A stretch of DNA of 64,000 bases from NCBI RefSeq assembly GCF_009663685.2, contig NZ_RCOG02000022.1, positions 558 through 64,557 on the forward strand. The letters run 5' to 3'. Made by a program: the position numbers and the translations under genes. Positions 17,746 to 26,643 of the stretch are shown piece after piece. The notes below the pieces were generated by a model that saw nothing but the letters and a program-made list of their open reading frames with translations, was not told the DNA's origin and searched no databases. Within the stretch, counting starts at the first letter, position 1. Each line of letters opens with the position of its first letter. The DNA comes from Cupriavidus sp. U2. GTDB lineage: Bacteria > Pseudomonadota > Gammaproteobacteria > Burkholderiales > Burkholderiaceae.

Positions 17746-18522
17746 TCAGGCGGTACGGCGGGCGCGCCGGATCAGGCTGCCGCCAAGTACTTGTGACATG
17801 GCCTGCTGGTTCTGCAATGCGAACTTCAGGTTTCGGTTGGCGATGCGGCTGTGCTCGCGCATCAGCGCCTCGGCACGCGCGCCTTCGCGCTGTTCGATGG
17901 CTTCGACCACCGCGCAGTGCTGGGACTGCGCCAGCAGCAGCATCTCGCGCGCGCTTTCGTCGATGGACTGCACCATGACGAAGGCGCTCGCGGAAGCGAA
18001 CGGCAGGCTCGTCACCTTGTCGATCTGGCGCGCGACGAGCCCGCTGCCGCAGGCCTCTGCCAGCAATTGGTGAAACCGGGCGTTGAGGTCGACGTACTGC
18101 GAGAATTTCACGGCGGTCAGTTCGCCGGTCAGTGCGCTGTCGATCTGCGCGATGACATCGCGCATGGCGTGAAGAAGGCTCGTGCTAACGCCGCGCTCGG
18201 CGGCGAGGCGTGCGGCCAAGCCCTCCATCGTGCCGCGCAGTTCGATCGCGTCGCTGATTTCGTTCTCGTCGAACGAGCGCACGGCGAAGCCGCCGGACGG
18301 GATCGGCTCGACGAGCCCTTCCTCCTGCAGCCGGATCAGTGCCGCGCGGATTGGCGTGCGGGACACGCCCAGGCGCTCCGACACCCATACTTCCGAAATG
18401 CGTGCACCGGGCGGCAGTTCGCCGCCAAGAACCAGCTCGCGAAGGCCGAGCAGGGCGCGCACGGCCTGGGACGTGCTGGCGCCCGCCTTGCTGTCGCCGA
18501 GGTTGTGATTGTCCGTATCCAT
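17746..18522 (-). CDS. vanR: GntR-family (FCD) regulator, probable repressor of vanAB
   Basis: 258 residues. An N-terminal winged helix-turn-helix (about residues 20-85; ARISEVWVSERLGVSRTPIRAAL) is followed by a helical FCD effector domain with E-L-R-G-x-x-E-G and histidines expected to bind a metal (ARFHQLL, LMREHSRIA). The position directly upstream of vanAB in the same direction matches vanR genes of other proteobacteria, where vanillate releases the repressor. A perfect inverted repeat lies 62 bases upstream of its start (18585-18602), consistent with self-regulation of the whole operon. Confidence 0.9.
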   Translation of the reverse strand: MDTDNHNLGDSKAGASTSQAVRALLGLRELVLGGELPPGARISEVWVSERLGVSRTPIRAALIRLQEEGLVEPIPSGGFAVRSFDENEISDAIELRGTMEGLAARLAAERGVSTSLLHAMRDVIAQIDSALTGELTAVKFSQYVDLNARFHQLLAEACGSGLVARQIDKVTSLPFASASAFVMVQSIDESAREMLLLAQSQHCAVVEAIEQREGARAEALMREHSRIANRNLKFALQNQQAMSQVLGGSLIRRARRTA

Positions 18523-18584
18523 CAGGGTTGTCTCCGTGGGGGCGAGCCGCGCAGGACCAGGCGGCGTTTCAGCTTTGTTGTATA

Positions 18585-18602
18585 CAGACTGTATTCAGTC
18601 TG
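18585..18602. promoter_or_regulatory. candidate VanR operator
   Basis: Perfect inverted repeat CAGACT-GTATTC-AGTCTG, flanked on the left by a TGTATA that could serve as the -10 box for the vanR operon. The region is locally AT-rich compared with its surroundings. It is the only striking dyad between vanR and the MarR gene. Confidence 0.6.
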
Positions 18603-18772
18603 CCTTGGAATGACAAGAGAAGACCCGGAAATCGAGGGTAAACGTGGATGGGATTGCGGGAATTTCAGGCGGGAAAGCGGTGGGGGTCAGAAAGTTGGAT
18701 ACAGCGCCCGGCGCGACGGCGCTGGTCGCTGCTGGCCAGCGCCGTCCTCGCCTGAGCGAGCGGTATGCGCTT

Positions 18773-19276
18773 TCAGCGCAGGTTACGCGCGCACGTTTTC
18801 AGCAGTTCTTGCAGCATGGCAGCGTGCGCGGCATCGATGCCCTCCAGCATGTCGCGCTCCATCGCTGCAACCGTGTCATCGCATTGCCGAAGCAAATGCC
18901 GCGCACTGTCGGTCAGGCTCAGCAGTACGATGCGCCCGTGCAATGGGTCCGGCTGGCGTACGATCCAGCCGCGCGCTTCCATCGTCTTGACCACCTCGTT
19001 GGCTGACTGAGGCGAGATGAGCGAGCGTTCGGCCAATTGCGCGTTGGAAGTCGGGCCTCGCGCATGCAACACGGAAAGGGCCGTGAACTGCGGCAGGGTC
19101 AGCCCGTGCGGGGCCAGCACCTCGCCCAGGCGGCGCTTGACGATCCGGTCGGTGCGCCCAATCAGGTAAGGCAACCGACTAGGCAGTGCCGTCGGGGCCT
19201 GCGCCGCCGACGGCGCGCCTTCTTTTGTCTGCTCGGTCGTTTGTGCCGAAGATGCCTTCGTGGTCCGGCGTGTCAT
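18773..19276 (-). CDS. MarR-family transcriptional regulator
   Basis: 167 residues. The winged helix domain spans about residues 40-140: LTLPQFTALSVLH, then SNAQLAERSLISPQSANEVV (recognition helix), then the wing DPLHGRIVLLSLTD. The first 30 residues are a low-complexity tail. MarR proteins next to hydroxycinnamate genes (FerC, FerR, CouR, HcaR) usually repress ech/fcs and respond to the CoA thioester. The candidate target is the dyad at 6602-6618 before ech. The link is inference from location. The gene is on the same strand as vanR, upstream of it. Confidence 0.88.
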   Translation of the reverse strand: MTRRTTKASSAQTTEQTKEGAPSAAQAPTALPSRLPYLIGRTDRIVKRRLGEVLAPHGLTLPQFTALSVLHARGPTSNAQLAERSLISPQSANEVVKTMEARGWIVRQPDPLHGRIVLLSLTDSARHLLRQCDDTVAAMERDMLEGIDAAHAAMLQELLKTCARNLR

Positions 19277-19521
19277 TCTTGTCGTTTGTCCTGTCTTGGG
19301 CGGGAAGGTCGTTCCTTCTCCGATTCAAAGGTGCCGGTCAAGGCAATCGCGTCGGGGTTCCCAAGTGTGGATGATATGCCAATGGCAGGTGGCCTGACAC
19401 CGGTTTGATGCCGATGTGGGTCCTTCGGGCGGCTTGTTTTTGGGCGGGGTTCGGGCGGCAAGTATGCGGCGCAGGGGTTGCACCGATACCTGTGAGAAGC
19501 CGCGGCAGGGCACGCGCGGCA

Positions 19522-20025
19522 CTATTGCAACTTCTTGTCTTCGCGTTTTGCCTCTTCCATGGCCTCTGGTTCCAGCTCTTCCGCCGATCGATTCAGGTAG
19601 ACGAACAGACCCCAGGCGGCCAGGAGCAAGGCTGTCGAGGCAATCAGTCCGGCCGCATAGCCGAGCTGCGACGGATCCTGGTGCAGCGCCTTGAAGGTTG
19701 CCACGAGACCTTCGATGGCCAGCGCGACCACGACGACCACCAGGAATCGCGACAGGAAACGTCGTACCCGTGTCGGGGCACTCACGTCAGCCTCCCGTAT
19801 GACCTCTTCCTCCACGATAGTCTCGGCGATCTGCAATGCGACCACGGCTCCCGCCAGCAATCCAATGGCTTCAATGACCGCTTGCGCGCTGGCCTGGTCC
19901 CACTGGCTCACAAACACGGTCGCGCCGATGCGAGCCGCAATCGCAATCAACATCAGCGTTGCGCAGGTGAAGAGCAGGGCCATCAAACCATGGATGACCG
20001 TGAAGATGCGCACCGGGATCTTCAT
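19522..20025 (-). CDS. small inner-membrane protein, unknown function
   Basis: 167 residues with four hydrophobic segments (about 5-30, 45-65, 90-110 and 125-147) and a charged C-terminal tail rich in E and K. The start at 20025 has GGAGG five bases upstream; a longer frame (to 20067) has no such site. I do not recognise a named family. Between the second and third helices lies a charged loop (ETIVEEEVIREADVSAPTRV). It stands alone between the MarR gene and the GNAT gene. The 245 bases before it (19277-19521) hold no gene that I can support. Confidence 0.75.
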   Translation of the reverse strand: MKIPVRIFTVIHGLMALLFTCATLMLIAIAARIGATVFVSQWDQASAQAVIEAIGLLAGAVVALQIAETIVEEEVIREADVSAPTRVRRFLSRFLVVVVVALAIEGLVATFKALHQDPSQLGYAAGLIASTALLLAAWGLFVYLNRSAEELEPEAMEEAKREDKKLQ

Positions 20026-20251
20026 GGGGCCTCCGTCGATAGGTGGATCCGAAGGCAGATGCAACAAGCACGCCCGATTGGCGGTGCAGGTCCGGAAAGG
20101 GCGCGCGTGGCAACGTCAGCGTGCGGCGGCCCCAGTCTTTTGCGGTTCTTTGTTCGTGCATGACACCGATAGCGGGGACCGCAGAAGTTTCGCCGGCATG
20201 CAGTATTGACGTATGAAAATTACCGGGCAGTGCCGTGGGAGCCCGGACCGC

Positions 20252-20698
20252 TCAATCAAGCCGCCGGCACATGCACAGCATTCGCGCCCCAAACCGTCTT
20301 TGGAATTCACGCGACAGTTTTAGTTTTCGCGATACGGCATCCAGCGATGTCAGCGAAAAACCATGACGGGCAAAAAAGGTGGGATGGTCCGTGGTGAGTA
20401 ATATTGCTGTCGTGCAACGATGGGTGCGGGCGCGCATCAGCAAAGCGCCAACCAGAAGCGTTGCAATGCCTTGCTGTCGGAGTTCGGGCAGGACGAACAC
20501 CGCACGCACCACAAACGTCTCGTCAAGGCATTCTCCGAATGCCCATGCGACGATTTTTCCCTCCAGGCGGCCCACATGGTGAAGCCGTGTTTCATCCGCC
20601 GTGTCTGTCTGTGCCTCGATTTCCCACGCAGCACAGAATTCCGCGACGGCATGCATATCCGCAGCGCGCGCCGCTCCAAACCTGATTTCTCTCAACAT
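20252..20698 (-). CDS. GNAT-family N-acetyltransferase
   Basis: 148 residues from the ATG at 20698. Motif A of the GNAT fold is clear: VRAVFVLPELRQQGIATLLVGALL, in which R/Q-x-x-G-I-A binds acetyl-CoA; TTDHPTFFARHGF is motif B. A longer start at 20785 exists but neither has a good ribosome site; the shorter one begins exactly where the fold normally begins. The acceptor is unknown. The gene lies next to an AT-rich region, and its base composition is lower in GC than that of most neighbours. Confidence 0.8.
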   Translation of the reverse strand: MLREIRFGAARAADMHAVAEFCAAWEIEAQTDTADETRLHHVGRLEGKIVAWAFGECLDETFVVRAVFVLPELRQQGIATLLVGALLMRARTHRCTTAILLTTDHPTFFARHGFSLTSLDAVSRKLKLSREFQRRFGARMLCMCRRLD

Positions 20699-21139
20699 CT
20701 CGAATTCGCAAAAAAGAGGCGTTATCCGCGCGGGAAACTGAACCACGTGAAACCAAGTGCTCTCTTTGGAGCATCTCATGCGCATTCGACGTCGCTATAT
20801 CAATGTAGCGTACGCTTACATCGTGGCTGTATTATGGTTAACACAAATACGCGAAATAGATGAGTTGGTATCGCTCAAATTCGGAGAGATTTTGTGACGG
20901 GAAGAGCCCCAGCCACAGCAGTTTAGGATTTTTTTGCGGTTATTGCTGCGCAGAAACCCAGCGTTTTTATCGGGAATGGCGGGAGAAACGGCAGCAAAAA
21001 CAGTCGTCCGCAGTCATGCGTTTCGAAAAACCCACGCGATTCGTGTCAGGAAAGGGCGCAATCAGGACAGCAAAATACAAACGATTATCACTGCACCACT
21101 AATAACATACCCTCACGATAATCCGGCTGCTACCTCGGC
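20699..21139. other. AT-rich intergenic stretch with a palindrome
   Basis: About 440 bases between the uvrA-like gene (ends at 21140) and the GNAT gene, clearly lower in GC than the rest. At 20801-20820 lies AATGTAGCGTACGCTTACAT, a near-palindrome centred on GCGTACGC that could be an operator for the GNAT gene. A short frame at 20860-21102 (80 codons, forward) has no ribosome site or recognisable feature, so I do not call it. The low GC suggests acquired or non-coding DNA. Confidence 0.5.
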
Positions 21140-23815
21140 TTAGCCCAGTTCGTTCGCAAGGTAAGCCGCCGTCACGCTGGCGGGAGAAGTGGCGACGACA
21201 TCGGGACGGCCGTTTGCCACGATGCGTCCCCCTTTGTCGCCGGCGCCGGGTCCGATGTCGATGACCCAGTCGGCCTGCGCCACCACCCGCATGTCGTGTT
21301 CGACCACAACCACGGTGTTGCCAGCGTCCACCAGCGCCTGCAACTGTACGAGCAGGCGGTCCACATCGGCGGGATGCAGGCCATTGGTGGGTTCGTCGAG
21401 CACGTACAGCGTGTCGCCGCGCTGTGCGCGCTGGAGTTCGGTGGCCAGCTTGATACGCTGCGCCTCGCCGCCCGACAGTTCCGTGGCCGGCTGTCCGAGT
21501 CGGAGGTAACCGAGCCCGATGTCGCGCAAAGCCGTTAGTGCGCGCATCGCGGGGGCTTCCTTGGCAAAGAATTCGCAGGCAGCGTCGACGGTCAGGTCCA
21601 ACACTTCGGCGATGTTCCGCCCCTGCCAGGTGATTTCCAGCGTCTGTGGCCGGTAGCGCGTGCCGTGGCACGCCGAGCACGGCGCGTAGACGCTTGGCAG
21701 AAACAGCAGCTCCACGCTGACAAAGCCTTCGCCTTCGCAGGTCGGGCAGCGGCCCTGGGCCACATTGAACGAGAAGCGGCCGGCCGTGTAGCGCCGCTTG
21801 CGCGCGGCAGGCGTCGCGGCGAACAGCTTGCGCACGTGGTCGAACAGGCCGGTGTAAGTGGCCAGGTTCGAGCGAGGCGTGCGTCCGATCGGCTTCTGGT
21901 CCACGCGCACCAGCCGGCGCACCCCCTCCATGCCGCCAGCGATACGTCCCTCGGTCGGTGTGTCGGTGACGGCGAACAGCGGGTCGCGCTCGTCGTCGGC
22001 ATCGCTGTCGTCGGTGCGTCCCAGATGCCGGTTCACGAGTTCGGGCAGGGCCTGACTGATCAGGCTGGACTTGCCGGAACCCGAAACCCCGGTCACTGCC
22101 GTGAAGCTGCCAAGCGGGATTTCCGCATCCACGCGGCGCAGGTTGTTGCGCGAGACATGGGCCAGCTTCAGCCACCCGGCCGGTTCGCGCGGCGCACGAT
22201 GCTGCCGCGCCGGTGCGTCGAACAGGTAGGCCGCGGTGCGCGACGCCGTGATCCCCGCCAGGCCGCCGGGCGGCCCGCTGTAGAGCACGTGCCCGCCATG
22301 CTCGCCGGCGGCTGGCCCGACATCGACGATCCAGTCCGCGTGGCGCATGGTCTGCGTATCATGTTCGACGACAAACAGCGAGTTGCCGGCGGCCTTCAGG
22401 CGGCGCAATGCCACGAGCAACGCCTCGCCATCGGCGGGATGCAGTCCGGCCGACGGTTCGTCGAGCACGTACACCACGCCGAACAGTTGCGACGAGATCT
22501 GCGTGGCCAGTCGCAGCCGTTGCAGCTCGCCTGAGGACAGCGTCGGCGTGCTGCGGTCGAGCGACAGGTAGCCCAGGCCCAGATCGATCAGCGTGGCCAA
22601 CCGTTCCATCAGTTCCTCGGCGATGCGTTGCGAGGCCAGACGCTTCTCGTCGGACAGATTGGGCGTGCGCCGCACGTCGGGGGCGGCCTTGTGCGCCGAC
22701 CCGCCCGCCGCCAGACGCCGCGCCGTATCCGCGCGCGCCGCCTTGCGGCTCAGTACCGCGGCGGACCCGGCCGGGCCGGGCGATTCGCCTTGCGCGATCG
22801 GACGCATGATCTCGGCCACGCGGGCCAGGGGCAGGTGCGTGAGTTCGCCGATGTCCAGGCCGGCGAACGTTACCGACAGCGCCGCTTTCTTCAGCCGCTT
22901 GCCGTGGCATGCCGGGCAATCACGCCCGATCATATATTGCGCCACGCGCTTCTTCATCAGCGCACTCTGCGTGGTGGCGAAGGTCTGCAGCACATAGCGC
23001 CGCGCGCCGGTGAACGTGCCCTGATAGCTGGGCTCCAGCTTGCGCTTGAGTGCCGCGCGCACCTCACGCGGCGTGAAGCCCGCATAGACCGGCACGGTGG
23101 GCTGGTCCTCGGTAAAGAGGATCCAGTCGCGGTCCTTCTTCGGCAGGTCGCGCCAGGGCGTATCGACGTCGTAGCCGAGCGTGACGAGGATGTCGCGCAG
23201 GTTCTGCCCATGCCAGGCCGGCGGCCAGGCGGCCACGGCGCGTTCGCGGATGGTCAGGGAATCGTCGGGCACCATCGACCGCTCGGTGACATCGTAGATG
23301 CGTCCGAGCCCGTGGCATGTCGGGCAGGCGCCCTCCACGGTGTTTGGCGAGAAGTCCTCGGCGTAGAGCATCGGCTGGCGTGCCGGATAGGTGCCGGCGC
23401 GCGAGTACAGCATCCGTACCAGGCTCGACAGCGTGGTGACGCTGCCCACGGTAGATCGTGCGTTCGGCGCGCCGCGCTGCTGCTGCAACGCCACGGCGGG
23501 CGGCAAGCCTTCGATGCTGTCGACTTCGGGCACGCCAACCTGGTCGATCAGCCGCCTCGCATAAGGCGCGACGGATTCGAAATAGCGCCGCTGCGCCTCG
23601 GCGTAGAGCGTGCCGAACGCGAGCGAGGACTTGCCCGAACCGGACACTCCGGTGAACACTACCAGCGCGTTGCGCGGGATATCGACATCTACATTCTTGA
23701 GGTTGTGCTCGCGCGCGCCGCGCACGCGGACGAAGTTGTCGCCCTCGAGTGACGCGGGCGCCGTCGCCGGGGCATCGGTGTCCGAAAGCCGAACTGGCGG
23801 GATATCGTCGGTCAT
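21140..23815 (-). CDS. UvrA-like ABC ATPase (UvrA2 class, drug/DNA-damage associated)
   Basis: 891 residues with two ABC ATPase halves. Walker A motifs GVSGSGKSS appear in both halves; signature motifs are [12 protein letters not shown] and [12 protein letters not shown]; Walker B regions are [11 protein letters not shown] and [11 protein letters not shown]. Zinc-finger cysteines appear as [24 protein letters not shown] and CSACHGTR. It is shorter than housekeeping UvrA (about 940) and the first half is divergent, which fits the UvrA2/class II group. Likely roles are DNA repair support or resistance to intercalating agents. The start at 23815 has GAAGG upstream; 23833 is possible. Confidence 0.88.
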   Translation of the reverse strand: MTDDIPPVRLSDTDAPATAPASLEGDNFVRVRGAREHNLKNVDVDIPRNALVVFTGVSGSGKSSLAFGTLYAEAQRRYFESVAPYARRLIDQVGVPEVDSIEGLPPAVALQQQRGAPNARSTVGSVTTLSSLVRMLYSRAGTYPARQPMLYAEDFSPNTVEGACPTCHGLGRIYDVTERSMVPDDSLTIRERAVAAWPPAWHGQNLRDILVTLGYDVDTPWRDLPKKDRDWILFTEDQPTVPVYAGFTPREVRAALKRKLEPSYQGTFTGARRYVLQTFATTQSALMKKRVAQYMIGRDCPACHGKRLKKAALSVTFAGLDIGELTHLPLARVAEIMRPIAQGESPGPAGSAAVLSRKAARADTARRLAAGGSAHKAAPDVRRTPNLSDEKRLASQRIAEELMERLATLIDLGLGYLSLDRSTPTLSSGELQRLRLATQISSQLFGVVYVLDEPSAGLHPADGEALLVALRRLKAAGNSLFVVEHDTQTMRHADWIVDVGPAAGEHGGHVLYSGPPGGLAGITASRTAAYLFDAPARQHRAPREPAGWLKLAHVSRNNLRRVDAEIPLGSFTAVTGVSGSGKSSLISQALPELVNRHLGRTDDSDADDERDPLFAVTDTPTEGRIAGGMEGVRRLVRVDQKPIGRTPRSNLATYTGLFDHVRKLFAATPAARKRRYTAGRFSFNVAQGRCPTCEGEGFVSVELLFLPSVYAPCSACHGTRYRPQTLEITWQGRNIAEVLDLTVDAACEFFAKEAPAMRALTALRDIGLGYLRLGQPATELSGGEAQRIKLATELQRAQRGDTLYVLDEPTNGLHPADVDRLLVQLQALVDAGNTVVVVEHDMRVVAQADWVIDIGPGAGDKGGRIVANGRPDVVATSPASVTAAYLANELG

Positions 23816-23863
23816 GCGGACCTTCGCTTGCATGAATTGCCGCGCGAACCCCGGTACATCCGC

Positions 23864-24085
23864 CTACTTGCGGCGCCGTTGGGTTGTGCGCTTGCGCGCG
23901 GGCTTGGACGGCGTCAGCGCGGCAAGCCACGCATCCGTTGCCGCCTTCGTGACGGCCGCGGCGGCCGTGGCCGTCTGGCGCCTGCCCTCGGACAGCGCGC
24001 GTCCGCGCGCCGCGCCGATCACGCCGTTGGCGCCGCTGAGCCACATGCTGAGCAACGGATTCTTCTTGAGCCAGGGGTTTTTCAT
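23864..24085 (-). CDS. small basic protein, unknown function
   Basis: 73 residues. The N-terminus [20 protein letters not shown] is followed by an alanine-rich amphipathic helix (about 35-58) and a very basic tail ([13 protein letters not shown]). AAAGGA lies eight bases before the ATG at 24085. The composition (Ala-rich helix plus KR tail) recalls small DNA- or membrane-associated or phasin-like proteins of Burkholderiales, but I cannot assign a family. It lies just upstream of the uvrA-like gene on the same strand. Confidence 0.65.
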   Translation of the reverse strand: MKNPWLKKNPLLSMWLSGANGVIGAARGRALSEGRRQTATAAAAVTKAATDAWLAALTPSKPARKRTTQRRRK

Positions 24086-24327
24086 CGCAGGGTCCTTTGA
24101 ACGGTGTCCAGCAGCCATGGCAAAGGGCAGCAGGAAGCATGCCACGCACGGACCGTACCGTTGCAGGCGAGTGGCGGTTGCGGTACTGTCGATACAGGCG
24201 GCGGCATGAGCAGTCGGGGACACGATCCGGGAATGAAGATTGCGAACGGCCGGGATATCCAGGCTGACACGACAGCTCACATGATCGCTTTCCAGGGCAG
24301 TTCGAATTCGAGTCAATCGCGCGCGCA

Positions 24328-25197
24328 ATGACAGTCCGCATCGGCATATCGGGTTGGCGCTATGCGGGGTGGCGGGGCGTCTTCTACCCGCCCAAGCTTC
24401 CCCAGCGCCGTGAGCTGGAGTATGCGTCGCGCCAGGTGGACACCATCGAAATCAACGGCTCCCATTATTCGCTGCAGTCGATAGAGAGCTGGCAGGCCTG
24501 GCACGATGCGGTGCCCGACGATTTTGTGTTCGCGGTAAAGGGGCCGCGATATTTGACGCACCTGCTGCGCTTCCGCGATGAGAAAGCCGTGCCGGCGATG
24601 GCCAACTTCTATGCGTCCGGGGTGCTTGCGCTTCGTCGCAAGCTGGGACCCTTCCTTTGGCAGTTTCCGCCCAACTTCCGCTTCGATGCCGAGCGGTTCG
24701 ACAGATTCTTGTCGCTGTTGCCAAAATCTTCGCGCGAAGCGCGGGCGCTGGCGGCCCAGCACGATACCCGTGTCAGGTCGCCGTGGTATGGCACCAAGGG
24801 AAACAGCCGCCTTCGGCACGCGGTGGAGGTGCGACACGACAGTTTCTGCACCGCGGAGTTTCCCGCGCTGCTCCGCGAGCATCGGGTGGCATTGGTGGTG
24901 TCGCACGCCATTGCTGACTGGCCCTACGCGGAAGACGTGACCAGCGATTTCATCTACATGCGCCTGCACGGCGCCGACGCGCTGTACAGCGGCGCCTATC
25001 CCGATGCATCGCTGGACCGCTGGGCGGCCCGCATCTACGCGTGGGCACATGGACGGGAGCCTGCCGATGCGGTCCGCATCGCCCCACAGCCGCCGCGACG
25101 GGCCACCCGGCGCGACGTGTACTGCTATTTCGATAACGACAAGAAGGTGAACGCGCCATTCGACGCCAAGCGGCTGCGCGAGCGCGTCATCCCCTGA
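24328..25197 (+). CDS. DUF72 (YecE-like) domain protein
   Basis: 289 residues. RIGISGWRYAGWRGVFYPP at the N-terminus, then E-I-N-G-S-H-Y and F-V-F-A-V-K-x-P-R-Y-L-T-H are hallmarks of the DUF72 TIM-barrel family. Later conserved parts are WQFPPNFRFD, VEVRHDSF, YMRLHGADALYSG and DVYCYFDNDKK. The enzymatic activity is unknown in the family. It is a single gene in a stress-related region; the candidate small-RNA element begins directly at its stop codon. Confidence 0.92.
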   Translation: MTVRIGISGWRYAGWRGVFYPPKLPQRRELEYASRQVDTIEINGSHYSLQSIESWQAWHDAVPDDFVFAVKGPRYLTHLLRFRDEKAVPAMANFYASGVLALRRKLGPFLWQFPPNFRFDAERFDRFLSLLPKSSREARALAAQHDTRVRSPWYGTKGNSRLRHAVEVRHDSFCTAEFPALLREHRVALVVSHAIADWPYAEDVTSDFIYMRLHGADALYSGAYPDASLDRWAARIYAWAHGREPADAVRIAPQPPRRATRRDVYCYFDNDKKVNAPFDAKRLRERVIP

Positions 25198-25396
25198 TCT
25201 ACAACGTCTCCACACGCGACTTGCAATTCGCGCGCCTTCCGGGATGGCGCATGCGGTGCTACGTCCCGCGCGCCTTGCCGGCTCCGTTGGACGTTGCGCA
25301 GGTACGTTCCATGCGGAACGCCTCACGACGGCTCCTCGGCGGAGCCGTTCATATCGTCTCCTCTCCTTTGGCCCGCGTTCGCGCGGGCCTTTTCTT
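25198..25396 (+). ncRNA. candidate small RNA, copy 1 of a repeated ~198-nt element
   Basis: This intergenic element shares its ends, spacing and terminator with 32413-32609. Shared blocks in order: TCTACAACGTCTCC at the left end, CGCGA-x-TTGCAA just after, GGTAC-x-TTCCATGCG exactly 103 bases from the left end in both copies, then a hairpin ACGGCTCC-TCGGC-GGAGCCGT (25328-25348), the CU-rich linker ATCGTCTCCTCTCCTTT (25353-25369) and an intrinsic terminator. The central bases differ between copies while length is kept. The CUCCUCUCC linker could pair with ribosome-binding sites. The true 5' end is unknown; the transcript may begin near 25301. Placed just upstream of manganese catalase. Confidence 0.6.
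25370..25396 (+). terminator. intrinsic terminator of the candidate sRNA, copy 1
   Basis: GGCCCGCG-TTCG-CGCGGGCC forms an eight-pair stem with a TTCG loop, followed by TTTTCTT. No coding gene ends near enough except DUF72, 170 bases before, so it most likely ends the small RNA or the DUF72 transcript. Confidence 0.85.
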
Positions 25397-25488
25397 GCCG
25401 GGGCGCTTCGGGCGTGAAGGTGGCACAACCGTTGCGAACGCCGGTAGGCGCGTTTGCCATCATTGGTGATCAACCTGGAGGATTCGTC

Positions 25489-26406
25489 ATGTTCATCCAC
25501 AACAAGCGATTGCAGTACACCGTGCGCGTTTCACGTCCCGATCCGGGCGTGGCGAATCTGCTGCTGGAGCAATTTGGCGGTCCGCAGGGAGAGCTGGCGG
25601 CTGCGTGCCGGTACTTTACCCAGGCGCTGGCGGAGGAAGATCCCGGCCGCAAGGACATGCTGTTCGACATCGCGACAGAGGAACTCAGCCATCTGGAGAT
25701 CATCGGCTCGCTGATCGCCATGCTGAACCGGGGCGCCAAGGGAGAACTGGCGGAAGGCGTGCAACAGGAGGCGGAACTCTATCGCTCTCTGCAAGGTGCG
25801 GGCAACGACAGCCACGTGACGCAGATCCTGTATGGCGGTGGCCCCGCGCTGGTGAACTCGGCCGGGGTGCCGTGGACCGCGGCGTATATCGACACAATCG
25901 GTGAGCCGACCGCCGATCTGCGGTCGAACATCGCTGCCGAGGCGAGGGCGAAGCTGATCTATGAGCGGCTGATCAATGTCACCGATGATCCGAGCGTGCA
26001 GGAAGCCCTGGGGTTTCTGATGACGCGGGAGGTGTCGCACCAGAAGTCGTTCGAGAAGGCGTTGTACTCGATCACGCCAAGCTTCCCGCCGGGAAAAATG
26101 CCCGCCGATCCAAAATTTGCCAGCGTGTATTTCAAGATGTCCCAAGGCGGCGAGGTGATTCGCGGACCCTGGAACGCGGACAGTACGTTTTCCTTTGTGG
26201 ATACGCCCACGCCCGCCGTCGATGGCGGAGATGGCTCGGCCAGCGTGGCCCTGCCGGCAGACCAGCAATCGACGCTGGAGGCATTTGCGATGCGAGGCCA
26301 GTCGGACGTCAATAGCGATCCGGTCACCGGCGCGGATCTGGGCAAGGCGGACGGCGATGTGGATGGCGTGGGAGATGCCGCAGCCGACGAGGCGCCGGCA
26401 CGCTAG
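25489..26406 (+). CDS. manganese (non-haem) catalase
   Basis: 305 residues. It should break down hydrogen peroxide at a dinuclear manganese site in a four-helix bundle. The expected ligands are visible: Glu35, Glu65 and His68 (EELSHLE), then a glutamate in IAAEARAKLIYERL and a histidine in REVSHQKSFEKAL. RGPWNADSTF is also family-typical, and the tail is acidic and glycine-rich. The start at 25489 has GGAGG seven bases upstream. An Nramp-type metal transporter nearby (28359-29675) could supply manganese. The small RNA element lies directly upstream. Confidence 0.95.
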   Translation: MFIHNKRLQYTVRVSRPDPGVANLLLEQFGGPQGELAAACRYFTQALAEEDPGRKDMLFDIATEELSHLEIIGSLIAMLNRGAKGELAEGVQQEAELYRSLQGAGNDSHVTQILYGGGPALVNSAGVPWTAAYIDTIGEPTADLRSNIAAEARAKLIYERLINVTDDPSVQEALGFLMTREVSHQKSFEKALYSITPSFPPGKMPADPKFASVYFKMSQGGEVIRGPWNADSTFSFVDTPTPAVDGGDGSASVALPADQQSTLEAFAMRGQSDVNSDPVTGADLGKADGDVDGVGDAAADEAPAR

Positions 26407-26415
26407 GAAGCCATC

Positions 26416-26526
26416 ATGTCCCTCGCAGATTCCGCCGCTTTCCATTGGCGTCGGCACCCCGTCCGGATGTTGACGGGGATCGCGATCACCTTGGCGGGGA
26501 TGATTGCCGCTGCCGGCCTGGTCTAG
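26416..26526 (+). CDS. 36-residue single-helix membrane protein
   Basis: A very small frame beginning nine bases after the catalase stop, with GGAAG six bases before the ATG. The N-terminal half is polar (ending in HWRRHPVRM) and the C-terminal half is one hydrophobic helix (LTGIAITLAGMIAAAGLV), so it should sit in the inner membrane with its charged end in the cytoplasm. It is probably co-transcribed with the catalase. No named family recognised. Confidence 0.55.
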   Translation: MSLADSAAFHWRRHPVRMLTGIAITLAGMIAAAGLV

Positions 26527-26547
26527 CCTGCGATCGCTGGCAAGCCA

Positions 26548-26594
26548 CCCCTGTCGCTGCTGTGCGGCGACAGGGGCGACAGGGGCGACAGGGG
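26548..26594. repeat. hairpin plus three tandem CGACAGGGG units
   Basis: CCCCTGTCGC (26548-26557) can pair with GCGACAGGGG (26567-26576), and CGACAGGGG is repeated three times without a gap (26568-26594). The left arm can therefore pair with any of three right arms. It lies after the small membrane protein and may act as a transcript end. No T-run follows. Confidence 0.65.
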
Positions 26595-26643
26595 CATATG
26601 CGCTACGCCCGGGGGCGAGTACGCTATCGCGGTGCTATTGCGG

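Noticed and set aside
20860..21102. An 80-codon forward frame in the AT-rich region
   Set aside because: No ribosome site, no family trait and odd composition; not enough to call a gene.
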